From positions 2,914,001 to 2,978,000 of the forward strand of contig NZ_CP135918.1 of NCBI RefSeq assembly GCF_032393985.1: a DNA stretch of 64,000 nucleotides, written 5' to 3'. Positions 17,447 through 27,576 of this stretch are shown one piece after another; the stretch's first letter is position 1; each line of letters opens with the position of its first letter. Source of the stretch: Fischerella sp. JS2. GTDB lineage: Bacteria; Cyanobacteriota; Cyanobacteriia; Cyanobacteriales; Nostocaceae. The notes beneath the pieces were generated by a model. It was not told where the DNA came from. It made no database searches and was given only the letters and a program-made list of their open reading frames with translations. The position numbers and the translations under genes were made by a program.

Positions 17447-18685
17447 TTAATCTCGAATTCCATTTAAAGCATAACTATCTTGACCACGACCAAGGGCAAA
17501 ACGTAGAGAAGTGGCAAGGTTTTTACTGCACTGGGTAAGGAAAACAATTATACCAAGTCCGGTTAGAGCAGCCGCTAAACCGAAGCTAAGGCGATAGCCA
17601 AATTGATCAGCAGCAAAACCCCCAATTGGGCCTGCGATCGCTATGCCAAAATCAAACCCAGCTATGCAGATAGCAAAAATACGTCCCCTTTCTTGGGGAA
17701 GCGAACGATCTGCCATTAAGGTTGAAATCATCGGAATTAATGTACCACCTCCCGCACCTTCAATCAGGGCAGCGAGTAAAAAAGTACTGGCATTGTTGGC
17801 TACACACATCAGTACCATCGATAGAGAGTAAAAAGCTAAACCTACAGTCACAAACAGTCCTCGCCCCAAGCGATCGCTTGCCCTTCCAGTAAATAACCTA
17901 CCACTAAAGCTAGAAATTGCCGAAGCTGTGTAAAACAACCCAGGATTTAAGTCAATCTGAGTAGATTTGATAAACAAGGGTGCAAAAGTATGCAAAGTTC
18001 CGACAGTCAAACCAACCATTAACATTACGAATGCTGGTATTCTCACTCTAGGACTAACCAACATTTGCCAAAAATTAGAGTTGCGGTTTTCGACTTGCGG
18101 TTGCTTGTGGACTGGTGGATTGACAATTGGCAAAATACATAACACCCCTAACCCACCTAAACCCGTAGATAACAAAAATAATGCGGTATTACCAGCCGCA
18201 GCCTGTAAATAACCACCCAAAGCGGGACCGAGTGCTAAACCAATCGGATTCACCAAACTCATGTAGCCAATAATCTCACCCCGATGACTAGGTGATGCTA
18301 AATCTGCTACCAGCGCTATATAACCAGTAGCAAAAGCAGCGATACTAATGCCATGAAACGCACGCAACACCATTAAAAAAGGCATATAGGTCGTGAGTTC
18401 ATAACCAAGGGGAGCGATCGCTACCACCACCATCCCAATCAGTAGTACAATTTTGCGACCCCGTTGATCTGCTAAATTCCCCAACCAAGGACGAAATAAC
18501 AGCAGTCCGATCGCAAAACTGCCCATCAAAATCCCGATTTGTTGTTTACTCGCCCCCACTTCTTCTAGATAAAGTGGTAAGGTTGGCAACAAAGAAGCCA
18601 AACTAGACCAGAATAATAAACCTGCGGCAAATAAAACCAGCAGGTTACGTCGTAATTGAGTATCAATTTTACTAAATACTTTCAC
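17447..18685 (-). CDS. MFS transporter
   Basis: 412 aa with twelve hydrophobic segments. The start is GTG at 18685 (MKVFSKIDTQLRRNLLVLF). The major-facilitator signature lies between helices 2 and 3: RPWLGNLADQRGRKIVLLIG (D-x-x-x-R/K-R), repeated in the second half as GRASDRLGRG. It resembles the drug or sugar efflux DHA1 branch, but the substrate cannot be told. It is a single gene whose stop abuts the bidirectional terminator. Confidence 0.92.
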   Translation of the reverse strand: MKVFSKIDTQLRRNLLVLFAAGLLFWSSLASLLPTLPLYLEEVGASKQQIGILMGSFAIGLLLFRPWLGNLADQRGRKIVLLIGMVVVAIAPLGYELTTYMPFLMVLRAFHGISIAAFATGYIALVADLASPSHRGEIIGYMSLVNPIGLALGPALGGYLQAAAGNTALFLLSTGLGGLGVLCILPIVNPPVHKQPQVENRNSNFWQMLVSPRVRIPAFVMLMVGLTVGTLHTFAPLFIKSTQIDLNPGLFYTASAISSFSGRLFTGRASDRLGRGLFVTVGLAFYSLSMVLMCVANNASTFLLAALIEGAGGGTLIPMISTLMADRSLPQERGRIFAICIAGFDFGIAIAGPIGGFAADQFGYRLSFGLAAALTGLGIIVFLTQCSKNLATSLRFALGRGQDSYALNGIRD

Positions 18686-18933
18686 AGCAAATGCACTTAA
18701 ATTAAGTCAAGAGTCAATCGTCAATTGTCAATTGTCATTGGATTTTAGGCTTGGCATTATGGAATTTGAATCCTTGACTATAGACTTGGGACTTATGACT
18801 AACAATCATTGTTACATTACTTAATAATAACTAATACTTCATAATTATGGCAGTTAGTAGACTTATTGCAAAAGTCAAATTAACCTCCTTACTCCCCCCA
18901 CTCCCTTGTCTTCCTTGTCCTGACTATTGACAA

Positions 18934-19893
18934 TCAAGCATTAGCGGGTTGATGGTAACGAGTACAACTGAGTACAGTTGCCACTAGCTGTGCAGATAAA
19001 TGAATTAGTTTGAGTTCATCTTCTCGTAATGTGCAGGGTTTTTTCCATTGGAGAGATAACACCGCTAAAACATTACGTGCATAGGTAATTGGGATGATTA
19101 AATGCGCTTCTACACCAGAGTCTGTATAGTGTGCTACACCAGCAAGTTTTTCATCATTGGGGACATTAACTGAGACTTGCATTTGACCAGTGGCGATCGC
19201 TTCACTAGTCAATGGGTCAACTGCTAACCAGTTTTCTATAGAACCTCCACTGCTGTAACTGCCTTGGGTAGTAACCAGATTATTATTTTCGACTAATTGC
19301 AAAATACAGCCATCGGCGCTAAAACTTTCACCAAAAGCTGTAGCAATGGGATTTAATATAGCTTCTAAACTAGATGCTTGTTGAGCAACCTGCACTAAAA
19401 CAGTTAACAGTGCCATTTGAGCATTAGCACGACGTAATTCTTCTGTGCGTTGCTTGAGTAAATCATAGGTTTCTGCCGCTCTTTGCACCACAGCTTTTAG
19501 TTCTGCTGGGTCCCAAGGTTTTGTGATATATTTGTATACCTGACCAGCATTTATTGCTTCTACTAAGTCTTCAATATCAGTGAAACCTGTGAGAATAATC
19601 CTGACAGTGTTGGGAAACTGAGGTACTGTTTTGCTCAAAAATTCAGTCCCCTTCATTTCTGGCATTCGCTGATCGGAAATAATTACTGCAACTTCCCCTT
19701 CTGCTGCTAACACTTGCAAAGCGTTCATGCCACTATCGGCTTTCAATACTTGGAAATCTCGGCGAAAGGTACGATACAACAGATCTAAGTTATCTGGCTC
19801 ATCATCAACTACTAAAATTTTCTGCTTTTTTGGCTTTTCCAGAGTCATCAATTGACGACGTATTTTATCAAATTCGGGAATGGGGTTATTCAT
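18934..19893 (-). CDS. Response regulator with REC and GAF domains
   Basis: 319 aa. The receiver domain (24-145) has acidic DDE, phosphoacceptor Asp74 in the ISDQRMPEMKG motif, T/S switch ILTGF and Lys in ITKPW. A helical linker (QRTEELRRANAQM) leads to a GAF domain (about 165-310) with LSLQW. There is no output helix-turn-helix, kinase or cyclase, so it probably signals by protein contact or ligand-gated dimerisation. The SDQRMP variant is common in receivers of the RpfG/HupR kind. It is a lone gene with no partner kinase adjacent. Confidence 0.9.
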   Translation of the reverse strand: MNNPIPEFDKIRRQLMTLEKPKKQKILVVDDEPDNLDLLYRTFRRDFQVLKADSGMNALQVLAAEGEVAVIISDQRMPEMKGTEFLSKTVPQFPNTVRIILTGFTDIEDLVEAINAGQVYKYITKPWDPAELKAVVQRAAETYDLLKQRTEELRRANAQMALLTVLVQVAQQASSLEAILNPIATAFGESFSADGCILQLVENNNLVTTQGSYSSGGSIENWLAVDPLTSEAIATGQMQVSVNVPNDEKLAGVAHYTDSGVEAHLIIPITYARNVLAVLSLQWKKPCTLREDELKLIHLSAQLVATVLSCTRYHQPANA

Positions 19894-20513
19894 AGATAAT
19901 TCCTTTAACTGTTAATCACTTTGTTATATTCCATACAAAGCCTGATTGAGAATATAAAATCAGCATTTTGTAACTGCTATTTGATTAAAGTAATCATGAA
20001 GCAGTTTCCAGAAGGAGAAAGTAGAAAAATAAAGAATTCTACTTTTGAGTATCTTACGTGCAATTACGTAATTTCTCTTATCTATGTCTTATAATTTTTA
20101 TTCAGAACTCATAATTTTACTTAAGGTTAGAGGTGTAGAAAGGAGCTAAGAGACTAGTGTTGTGACATACTAACTTTGCAATATTTCTAGTAAGCGAAGA
20201 CAGCACTCATTGAAGCACGCTTGATGCTTACTACAAAACTTGTAAATTTTGTGTGAGAAACTACTAGTACCCTATATTGAGAGGAAATTAATTACAGTAA
20301 GCTGTTAACACCATATTTCTTCTATAGAGAAACTACGACATCAGCCTTAAAATAGACACTTGGCATAAAAATTTTAAAATTATATTGATCAACTTGTCGT
20401 GAAATTGCTGAAATATCTAAATCATCACTGATTTAATTTGTTTTCCAGTGGATGACAAGCATGTTTCCGAATAAGGATTTTTACGGTTTTTAATTTTTCA
20501 TATTTAATCGCTT
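19894..20513. other. Long A/T-rich intergenic region, divergent promoters
   Basis: 620 bp between the divergent response regulator and raf1. I see no ORF, tRNA or dispersed repeat. It presumably carries both promoters and long 5' leaders. Confidence 0.5.
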
Positions 20514-21602
20514 ATGACTGATCAACCACCCAACGCTCAAAATCTCAACAATAACGATCACAATGACATCACTCAAGAATTGCTAATCAAACTGCGACAA
20601 AAACAAGGTTACTGGGTGGAATGGGGACAAGCTTGCGCTTATCTACAAAAAGCAGGTTACAGTCCCCAAGCGATTTTTGAAGCTACAGGCTTTGAGCCCA
20701 TACAACAGAATCAGGTGATTGTCGGCGCACAAGTTTACAACTCTATAGAAAAAGTAGGAGCATCACAAGATGTGATCTCTCATTATCAACAGCGTGGCAG
20801 TGATATCTTGTACGAGTTACGCTTGCTGACTCAAGAAGAACGAGCCGCCGCCGCTACGCTTACCTTTCAACACAAAATTGATGCTGACGAAGCACGGGAA
20901 ATTGCCAGAGCAATCAAAGATTTCTCTCGTTTTCGTAATCCTCCAGAGGGCTTTTCTCAGCATCCCGGAGATGCGGTTGCTTATCAATGTTGGAAACTTG
21001 CCCGTCAGAATTCAGATTTTCAAACGCGATCACGTTTAATTGCCAAAGGCTTAAAGTTTGCCCATACGCAAACTGCTAGGCAGAAAATAGAACAGTTACT
21101 TACAGATTTTACAGTCGTACCCAAAAAACCAGCACCTACTCTACCCTATTACAGACCACAATCAGCCGAAGAAACACCGCGTCTAGTACCAGTAGTGGGT
21201 GAGTTACCATTAGCACCAAAAGACCTACAAGCAGTTCCCCTGGTAGAAGAAATGGAGCCTTTCCGCATCGTTAAATTTGCTGGAGAACAAGCTTGGGTTC
21301 CCTTACCAGGTTGGCAAACAATATTGGGTGCAGAAGATCCTGTGGTGATTTTATGCAATAGCGATCGCCTACCCAGCCAAACAAAAAGTAACCCAGAACC
21401 AGTTATGGTAGTTATTGATCGCGCCCAACGAGAATGGAACTCAGGTAGTTACTTTGTAGTAGATAACTCTGGAGAATTAGATTTTCAATGGTTTGAAACT
21501 GCACCGGAAGTACCTTTGTTAGGACGAGTAATTGTCATTGTTCTACCAAAGAAGATTTTGGATGAGGAATTGACAAAAGATTCTTGGCAGATAGATGAGT
21601 AG
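20514..21602 (+). CDS. raf1: Rubisco accumulation factor 1 (Raf1)
   Basis: 362 aa. Raf1 is a dimeric chaperone that brackets RbcL dimers and drives assembly of the RbcL8 core. The N-terminal alpha domain (LLIKLRQKQGYWVEWGQACAYLQKAGY ... RFRNPPEGFSQHPGDAVAYQCW) and the C-terminal beta domain (EPFRIVKFAGEQAWVPLPGWQ) match the family, with a Pro-rich linker between. Length is normal. The rbc operon is not in the window. It is followed closely by the helicase gene on the same strand. Confidence 0.93.
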   Translation: MTDQPPNAQNLNNNDHNDITQELLIKLRQKQGYWVEWGQACAYLQKAGYSPQAIFEATGFEPIQQNQVIVGAQVYNSIEKVGASQDVISHYQQRGSDILYELRLLTQEERAAAATLTFQHKIDADEAREIARAIKDFSRFRNPPEGFSQHPGDAVAYQCWKLARQNSDFQTRSRLIAKGLKFAHTQTARQKIEQLLTDFTVVPKKPAPTLPYYRPQSAEETPRLVPVVGELPLAPKDLQAVPLVEEMEPFRIVKFAGEQAWVPLPGWQTILGAEDPVVILCNSDRLPSQTKSNPEPVMVVIDRAQREWNSGSYFVVDNSGELDFQWFETAPEVPLLGRVIVIVLPKKILDEELTKDSWQIDE

Positions 21603-21666
21603 CTGTTGGGGAGTGTGGGGAGTGTGAGGAGAATAAAAAGTGACAATTGACAAATGACTAATACAA

Positions 21667-22965
21667 ATGACAACCACCAACCACCAAGCTGATCCTCAGT
21701 CGCCTTCATCTTCTCTGAGAGAAAGTGCGATTTTAAGCATTCGCAATAGTCTGCGTCTAGGACAGCAACAAATGGCTGATTGGCACTCTGGGCCATTGGC
21801 TGTCTCTGCGGTTCCTGGGGCTGGTAAATCTACAGGAATGGCGGCGGCGGCAGCGATCGCGATCGCACATCAGTATCAGCGTTCCAATTCTTCGCGTTCG
21901 TCGGAACGTCAGCAGTTGGTAGTTGTTACATTTACTCGTTCTGCTGTTGCTAATATCAAAGCAAAAATCCGCAAATACTTGCGTGACGATTTATCTTTAC
22001 CTCAAACTGGTTTTGTTGTATATACTTTGCACGGTCTGGCTTTGAACATTGCCAGTCGTCATCCGAATTTGTCAGGCTTACAATTAAATAATGTCACATT
22101 AATTACACCAACTCAAAGTCATCGCTTCATCCGTACTGCTGTTGAACAATGGATTGCTAGTTATCCAGGGCATTATTTTCGCTTACTAGAAGGTAAGCAA
22201 TTTGACGGCGAAGAAACAGAAAGATTGCGTCGTCAGTCAGTATTGCGAACAGAAGTATTACCAGACTTGGCAACAACCGTGATTCATGAGGCTAAAAGTT
22301 CGGGAATGTTCCCAGAAGATTTACGGCGCTTCAGTGAACAAACTATAGATAATTATGAAATTTTAACTGTTGCTGCGGGATTGTACGAGCAATATCAAAA
22401 CTTAATGCGATCGCGTGAGTTTATTGACTACGACGACATGATTTTAGCTGCACTGCGAGTCTTAGAAAATCCTAGCGCCCGTAGAATCGAACAAAACCAA
22501 GTCTTTGCGGTTTTTGAAGACGAAGCCCAAGACTCTAGTCCACTACAAACCAAACTACTACAAATTCTTGCCACTGACCCCAACAACCCCGACCAACCCA
22601 ACTTGATTCGTGTTGGCGACCCCAACCAAGCGATTAACTCTACCTTTACCCCCGCAGACCCTATTTATTTCCGTGAGTTTTGCGAAGATTGCAACCACAA
22701 AAATCGTCTGGCAACAATGGATCAAGCAGGACGCAGCACCAAAATCATCATTGATGCTGCCAATTTTGTCTTGCAGTGGGTCAATAGTGCCTATCACCCC
22801 AAAACTCAAAATTCCCCCACTCCCCACACCTCCCCACCTCCCCACCTCCCCTTATCCCCAGAGGGGACCCCCGCCTTCCCCACCTTCCCCTCCCCTTCCG
22901 TCCTCAAACCATTCGCCTTGTTGATCCTGATGATCCTCAACCCGATGCGAATCCTCAACCAGTAG
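21667..22965 (+). pseudogene. UvrD/Rep-like superfamily 1 helicase, N-terminal part (frameshifted)
   Basis: 432 codons. It has Walker A VPGAGKST, motif Ia TFTRSAV, Walker B variant EDEAQD (DExxQ type) and motif III RVGDPNQAI. After about residue 375 the reading becomes repeat-derived (PTPHTSPPPHLPLSPEG) and ends prematurely at 22965. The native continuation (QTIRLVDPDDPQPDANPQPV) is readable in another frame from about 22905 and runs into the downstream part at 23040. The break coincides with a CCCCACCTCC repeat insert whose length is not a multiple of three. One gene split in two is the simplest reading. Confidence 0.8.
22805..22900. repeat. C-rich low-complexity insert that shifts the helicase frame
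   Basis: CCCCACTCCCCACACC / CCCCACCTCC repeats of the kind dispersed through this genome interrupt the helicase. Both the upstream and downstream frames are open across it, so the exact shift point cannot be placed. Confidence 0.65.
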
Positions 22966-23039
22966 GGCGGGGACTAGAACTGTATACTCCACGTGATATT
23001 CATCACACAGTTCAATTACTCTCCCAAAGAGTCATTCAG

Positions 23040-24056
23040 TTGTTTGCTCAAGAGCCAAGTTCTTTTAGTGCAGCAATATTAGTTAGGGAAAACCGTCAAG
23101 GTAGATGGTTGGCAGAGGCACTTGCACCTATATGTAAAGAGCATCAAATTACACTTTATGATGTGGGAGAACGCGATCGCCATTCTCATGTACCACAAGA
23201 AATTTTAGCATTACTGCAATTTTGCGATCGCCCCCATTCACCCGACTATTTGAAAGCAGCTTTAGAAGTCTTTGTAGAACGGCAGTTAATTCCTACTCAA
23301 GACCTCAATGCCCCTGCTTCTGTACCTGAAGAATTCTTGTATCCAGGTCCTTTGTCTGCACCCCAACCGGAACCAGTACAAAAAGCCGCGCACTTGTGTC
23401 GTAGTTTGCTACGCGCCCGGATGGAACTACCTCTGTATCAGCTAATTTCCTTCCTAGCTTTGGCATTAAATTACGACCAAGCAGAACTAGCAACTGCTGA
23501 CAAACTTGCAGAAAGGGTTAATTTGCAAATAGCTGGTCATGCTTCCATGACAAATATGCTGGGTACACTGAGTGAAATTGTTAGTTCCGAAAGATTTGAA
23601 CCCGTAGAAACAGAAGATTTAGAAGCCCGCTACACTCGTCGCGGTCAATTAACAATTATCACTATGCATAAAGCCAAAGGGCTGGACTGGGACTACGTAT
23701 TTATTCCCTTTCTACATGAAAACTTAATACCCGGTCGCTTTTGGGTTCCTCCCCAAAGCCAGTTTTTAGGAGACTTTACCCTATCAGAAGTTGCCCGCGC
23801 CCAAATTCGCGCTGCACTTCACAATCAAGCGAGTTTACCAGATGTTACACAAGCTTGGGAGCAAGCAAAATACCTAAAAACAGCCGAAGAGTATCGTTTG
23901 CTTTACGTTGCTATGACACGGGCAAAACGCTTGTTGTGGATGTCTGCTGCCCAAAAAGCGCCTTTTACTTGGAGTAAACCAGAGAATTTGCAAGCTTCAG
24001 CCCCTTGCCCAGTGTTCCCAACCCTGAAGCGGCAATTCCCTGAGTGTGTAATATAG
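23040..24056 (+). pseudogene. UvrD/Rep-like helicase, C-terminal part (frameshifted)
   Basis: 338 codons from the first ATG, but the same frame opens upstream to about 22905. It contains helicase domain 2A motifs: motif V-like ITMHKAKGLDWDYVFIP and motif VI LLYVAMTRAKRLLWM. It has no P-loop of its own, so it cannot work alone. With the preceding fragment it rebuilds one PcrA/UvrD-like protein of about 790 aa. Function could survive only by ribosomal frameshifting, subunit complementation, or if the shift is a sequencing error. Confidence 0.8.
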
Positions 24057-24090
24057 CTATTTTATTCACAAGGCAATCTCATTGAAAAAA

Positions 24091-24396
24091 TTATCTAATT
24101 TCATTCTCAGACTTCCACAGTGCTGCCGGTAATCGCCAGTAGAAACCCTTTTCTCTTTCCATAAGTTGATAACCGATCATTTCCCGTCGTAGTGTCGCGT
24201 AGTCTGAGTGATGCTGAGAAATAATTTCGTTGACTTGGCGTTCTGTATAAGTCACTTTTTCTTCAAATTTTCTAACTAACCACCTCAGTATAACTAAACG
24301 TTTTTTTCGAGAAGCAGGGATTTTCTTTAGTTGCGTACCATCAAGATAATTATTCAGTACTTTTTCTTCCCAATTCTCTAATTTATTGTTGTTCAT
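24091..24396 (-). CDS. DUF2087 domain protein
   Basis: 101 aa. It has the DUF2087 layout: basic helical start (LNNYLDGTQLKKIPASRKKRLVILRWL), the EVNxxI-like TERQVNEIISQHHSDYATLRREMI core and an aromatic end (YQLMEREKGFYWRL). The family often occurs as a small regulator or C-terminal to a helix-turn-helix. It sits immediately downstream of the decayed RNA-ligase tail on the same strand and could have been co-transcribed with the ligase. Confidence 0.82.
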   Translation of the reverse strand: MNNNKLENWEEKVLNNYLDGTQLKKIPASRKKRLVILRWLVRKFEEKVTYTERQVNEIISQHHSDYATLRREMIGYQLMEREKGFYWRLPAALWKSENEIR

Positions 24397-24400
24397 AATT

Positions 24401-24661
24401 CTACCTATTGAAATAATGTTTAACTAATTCTTCTGATGCTTTTTGCAATTGACTTAGCATATTTTGTTGAATCTCATTTTTGAGTAAACAAAAAAATACT
24501 GCCATAATCTTCGTAAAATTTTTCTAATATATCATCCATTAATTGTGCTACTAGTTCCTGAATTTTATTTATATCGTTTTGCGAAATCTCCCTAATTTAT
24601 AAATCACGTTATTTCATCTTGTTTGTGTAACTAATGCCAACATTTCTTGAGTTAATTCCTC
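24401..24661 (-). pseudogene. Decayed C-terminal coding remnant of the adjacent RNA ligase
   Basis: Directly after the ligase stop the same frame reads EELTQEMLALVTQTR, then stops. A second frame gives DINKIQELVAQLMDDILEKF with EDYGSIF, and a third gives IQQNMLSQLQKASEELVKHYF up to a stop at 24401. These helical, charged fragments follow each other in order and resemble one former C-terminal helical domain cut by at least two stops and two frameshifts. Confidence 0.55.
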
Positions 24662-25489
24662 TTATATACTTAGGCCTCCCTTGTCTAACGGCAGTTGTTG
24701 AAAGTTCCATTTTTTGGCTTGATGAAAGCGACTATCTTCTGAAAAAACAGGAATTTTTTTCTTAATTACCGGACGAATATTACCTTTAGAGGTTAGTAAA
24801 TAAATAGTTTTTAACGGTTTAATAACTATTCCTTCAGCTTTATTAGCAAAGGTTAGCTTAGGTAAACCCAAAGTCTCTGGAATTTTAGATTCAAACTCGA
24901 TGGAATATGCCATAGCATCTTCATATTTACCAATGAATAATGATTCAGCACTCATCATTCCTACTTGATGAAATAAATCAAGTGCATGGTCATAATTTAA
25001 GTAAGTTTTTTCTAAAGATGTTTGATTTTCTAAAATTGCTATATCAAAAGCATAATATTCTATTTTAGGTGAATAATAAACACCTGTTTGCACAGCCTGC
25101 ACACTAACACCAGGCACAGCCTTTACTTCTGGATGGGGATACTCACCACCAAATAATTCTCCATAAATATAAATTCTCTGCAACTGCGTGGTAGGCTGCA
25201 AAAGCCAGAAGATTTCTTTTGCTTGCTGTGCTAGTTTGGTTCGTAGAGATAAATAATTGAAAAAATCTTCTCCTAGCTGCAAAAATTCCTTTCTCCTGGC
25301 AAAACGTACCTCTAATCCATTGGTAGTTATACCAAAGTTTGCACCATGAATTTTTTCTGTTACTACCCAATCTGTTTTCTTAAACAACCAATAATCTGAT
25401 TCTGTCAGTTGCCATTGATGAAGGTTTTCTGGTATTTTTTCATAGGTGATAGATTTCCACTCTGTGGTATCACTACTCACTACGTCCAT
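24662..25489 (-). CDS. RNA ligase, T4 Rnl2-like (DRB/RNL2 family)
   Basis: 275 aa from the ATG at 25489; the in-frame TTG at 25501 is less likely. All nucleotidyltransferase motifs are present: motif I with nucleophile Lys46 (VVTEKIHGANF), motif III (IYIYGELFGG), motif IIIa (EYYAFDI), motif IV (AEGIVIKP) and motif V (RPVIKKKIP). Such enzymes seal 3'-OH/5'-phosphate RNA nicks through a covalent AMP intermediate. The C-terminal helical domain that Rnl2 needs for full ligation appears decayed (24401-24661), so adenylylation may remain while sealing is impaired (inference). A role in RNA repair is likely; the natural substrate is unknown. Confidence 0.85.
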   Translation of the reverse strand: MDVVSSDTTEWKSITYEKIPENLHQWQLTESDYWLFKKTDWVVTEKIHGANFGITTNGLEVRFARRKEFLQLGEDFFNYLSLRTKLAQQAKEIFWLLQPTTQLQRIYIYGELFGGEYPHPEVKAVPGVSVQAVQTGVYYSPKIEYYAFDIAILENQTSLEKTYLNYDHALDLFHQVGMMSAESLFIGKYEDAMAYSIEFESKIPETLGLPKLTFANKAEGIVIKPLKTIYLLTSKGNIRPVIKKKIPVFSEDSRFHQAKKWNFQQLPLDKGGLSI

Positions 25490-25501
25490 GAAAGTAAGCA
25501 A

Positions 25502-25908
25502 ACTTGTAACTATTATTGTAGTATAGCGTAATTCAAAAGGTAAAAAGGCTTTGATTTGATAATTATGTTTAATATCAAATCAACAGGCGAAATGTTTATA
25601 AAAGTGAACACCAACACATACTGTTAACTGACTTCTGTGTTCATCCGTGTTCGTTTTTTTCTCTACTAGACTTAACCGCAAGCCACTATATTTTGGAGAA
25701 ATCGAACACCGATACACACCGATACACACCGATGCACACAGATAGATGGTGCGTTGGTGTCAATCTGTGTTCTATGAGTGTTTGTTTCTAAAAGCTAAAA
25801 GCTTGATCTTTGTTATAATTTCAATCCACGCCAGATGTTAATTGGCAGCTAGAGTTTATACAATAGTAGGAAAATCCTTTAAATTTTAGTGCTTAAGTGT
25901 AATTGCTC
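25502..25908. other. Intergenic region with 10-bp tandem CACCGATACA repeats
   Basis: 25707-25743 holds three near-perfect 10-bp units (CACCGATACA, CACCGATACA, CACCGATGCA) and then CACAGAT. Related CCGATGCACACAGAT text occurs at about 42406 and, inverted, at 47112-47135. No gene is seen; divergent promoters for the ligase and miaB must lie here. Confidence 0.6.
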
Positions 25909-27273
25909 ATGACCACTTCACGCCGCCATTATCACATAACTACTTTCGGTTGCCAAATGAATAAAGCTGACTCAGAGCGTATGGCTGGCATTTTAGAAGA
26001 CATGGGCTTTGAGTGGTCAGAAGACCCAAATCAGGCAGATGTAATACTCTATAACACCTGCACTATCCGGGATAATGCAGAGCAAAAAGTATATTCTTAT
26101 CTAGGTAGGCAAGCAAAGCGCAAGCACGAACAACCGGATTTAACATTAATTGTTGCTGGTTGTGTTGCTCAACAGGAGGGAGAAACCTTACTGCGGCGAG
26201 TACCAGAATTAGATTTAGTTATGGGGCCGCAACATGCCAACCGTCTGAAAGATTTGTTGCAACAAGTATTTGATGGCAATCAGGTTGTGGCCACAGAACC
26301 AATTCATATTATTGAGGATATTACCAAGCCACGCCGAGATAGTAAGGTAACGGCTTGGGTGAACGTGATTTACGGTTGCAACGAACGCTGTACTTATTGT
26401 GTAGTACCGAATGTCCGGGGTGTGGAACAGTCTCGGACACCAGAAGCAATTCGCGCCGAAATGGAGGAACTAGGGCGTCAGGGTTATAAGGAAGTTACAC
26501 TCTTGGGTCAAAATATTGACGCCTACGGGCGGGATTTACCAGGAGTGACACCGGAAGGTCGTCACCAGCATACATTGACAGATTTGCTGTACTATGTACA
26601 TGATGTTCCGGGAGTGGAAAGAATTAGATTTGCTACTAGTCATCCCCGTTATTTTACTGAGCGCTTGATCCGCGCTTGTGCAGAATTACCCAAAGTATGC
26701 GAACACTTCCACATTCCATTTCAATCTGGGGATAACGAAGTTTTAAAACGTATGGCACGGGGTTATACCCATGAAAAATATCGCCGAATTATCAATACAA
26801 TCCGTAAGTATGTGCCAGATGCGGCGATTAGTGCTGATGCAATTGTTGGTTTTCCAACAGAAACAGAAGAACAGTTTGAGAATACTCTCAAATTAGTTGC
26901 GGATATTGGTTTTGACCAGTTGAATACTGCTGCTTATTCTCCCCGCCCAGGAACACCTGCCGCAGTTTGGGAAAATCAACTCAGTGAAGAGGTGAAAAGC
27001 GATCGCCTCCAAAGATTAAACCATTTAGTGGCAACAATCGCAGCCGAGCGATCGCAACGTTATATGGGACGCTTAGAAGAAGTGCTAGTAGAAGACCAAA
27101 ACCCCAAAGACAAAACCCAAGTCATGGGACGTACCCGCACTAACCGTCTGACTTTCTTTACTGGTGACATCAACGAACTCAAAGGTAAGTTAGTGAAGGT
27201 AAGAATCAGCGAAGTTCGGGCTTTTAGTTTGACGGGTGAACCAGTGGAGGTACGGGAGGTGGTATCAGTTTGA
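25909..27273 (+). CDS. miaB: tRNA-2-methylthio-N6-dimethylallyladenosine synthase MiaB
   Basis: 454 aa from the ATG at 25909. This radical-SAM methylthiotransferase adds the ms2 group to i6A37 of tRNAs reading UNN codons. The N-terminal UPF0004 domain supplies Cys ligands ([27 protein letters not shown]). The radical SAM motif is [12 protein letters not shown] (CxxxCxxC), and the C-terminal TRAM domain contains the segment [13 protein letters not shown]. Length and motifs are full. An intrinsic terminator lies about 165 bp downstream. Confidence 0.97.
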   Translation: MTTSRRHYHITTFGCQMNKADSERMAGILEDMGFEWSEDPNQADVILYNTCTIRDNAEQKVYSYLGRQAKRKHEQPDLTLIVAGCVAQQEGETLLRRVPELDLVMGPQHANRLKDLLQQVFDGNQVVATEPIHIIEDITKPRRDSKVTAWVNVIYGCNERCTYCVVPNVRGVEQSRTPEAIRAEMEELGRQGYKEVTLLGQNIDAYGRDLPGVTPEGRHQHTLTDLLYYVHDVPGVERIRFATSHPRYFTERLIRACAELPKVCEHFHIPFQSGDNEVLKRMARGYTHEKYRRIINTIRKYVPDAAISADAIVGFPTETEEQFENTLKLVADIGFDQLNTAAYSPRPGTPAAVWENQLSEEVKSDRLQRLNHLVATIAAERSQRYMGRLEEVLVEDQNPKDKTQVMGRTRTNRLTFFTGDINELKGKLVKVRISEVRAFSLTGEPVEVREVVSV

Positions 27274-27528
27274 ATTATCTAATTTTTCTGTATCATTACT
27301 ATTTCCCTGTAACCTTATGGAACCAAAAGCATAGCCAATTGCTACTTTAGCGATATTAAAATATGCAGGACGATTTTCTTTATTAAGGATGGCCAAGGAC
27401 AGCGATCCTGTCACTAAGATTATTAATATTGGCGGAAGCACCCCTGTCCAAAGGGTGCTGTTTTTTTTGACATACTGCGTAAAATACCGTATTTTTCTTG
27501 AACTATAAAAAATTAGTTCACCAATCAA
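27265..27528 (-). CDS. Doubtful small membrane protein
   Basis: 87 codons, only a TTG start and no clear ribosome-binding site. One convincing hydrophobic helix is present ([22 protein letters not shown]). It overlaps the last 9 bp of miaB convergently, and the miaB terminator hairpin lies inside it. It could be a real small protein conserved in relatives or a chance frame. No family is recognised. Confidence 0.35.
   Translation of the reverse strand: MIGELIFYSSRKIRYFTQYVKKNSTLWTGVLPPILIILVTGSLSLAILNKENRPAYFNIAKVAIGYAFGSIRLQGNSNDTEKLDNSN
27437..27468 (+). terminator. Intrinsic terminator downstream of miaB
   Basis: AGCACCC (27437-27443), a 9-nt loop and GGGTGCT (27453-27459) are followed by eight Ts (27461-27468). 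Confidence 0.8.
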
Positions 27529-27576
27529 CAGCTTGTGTTACGCTATGTGCATTTAAGGTGTGGAGGTATCTTAAAG

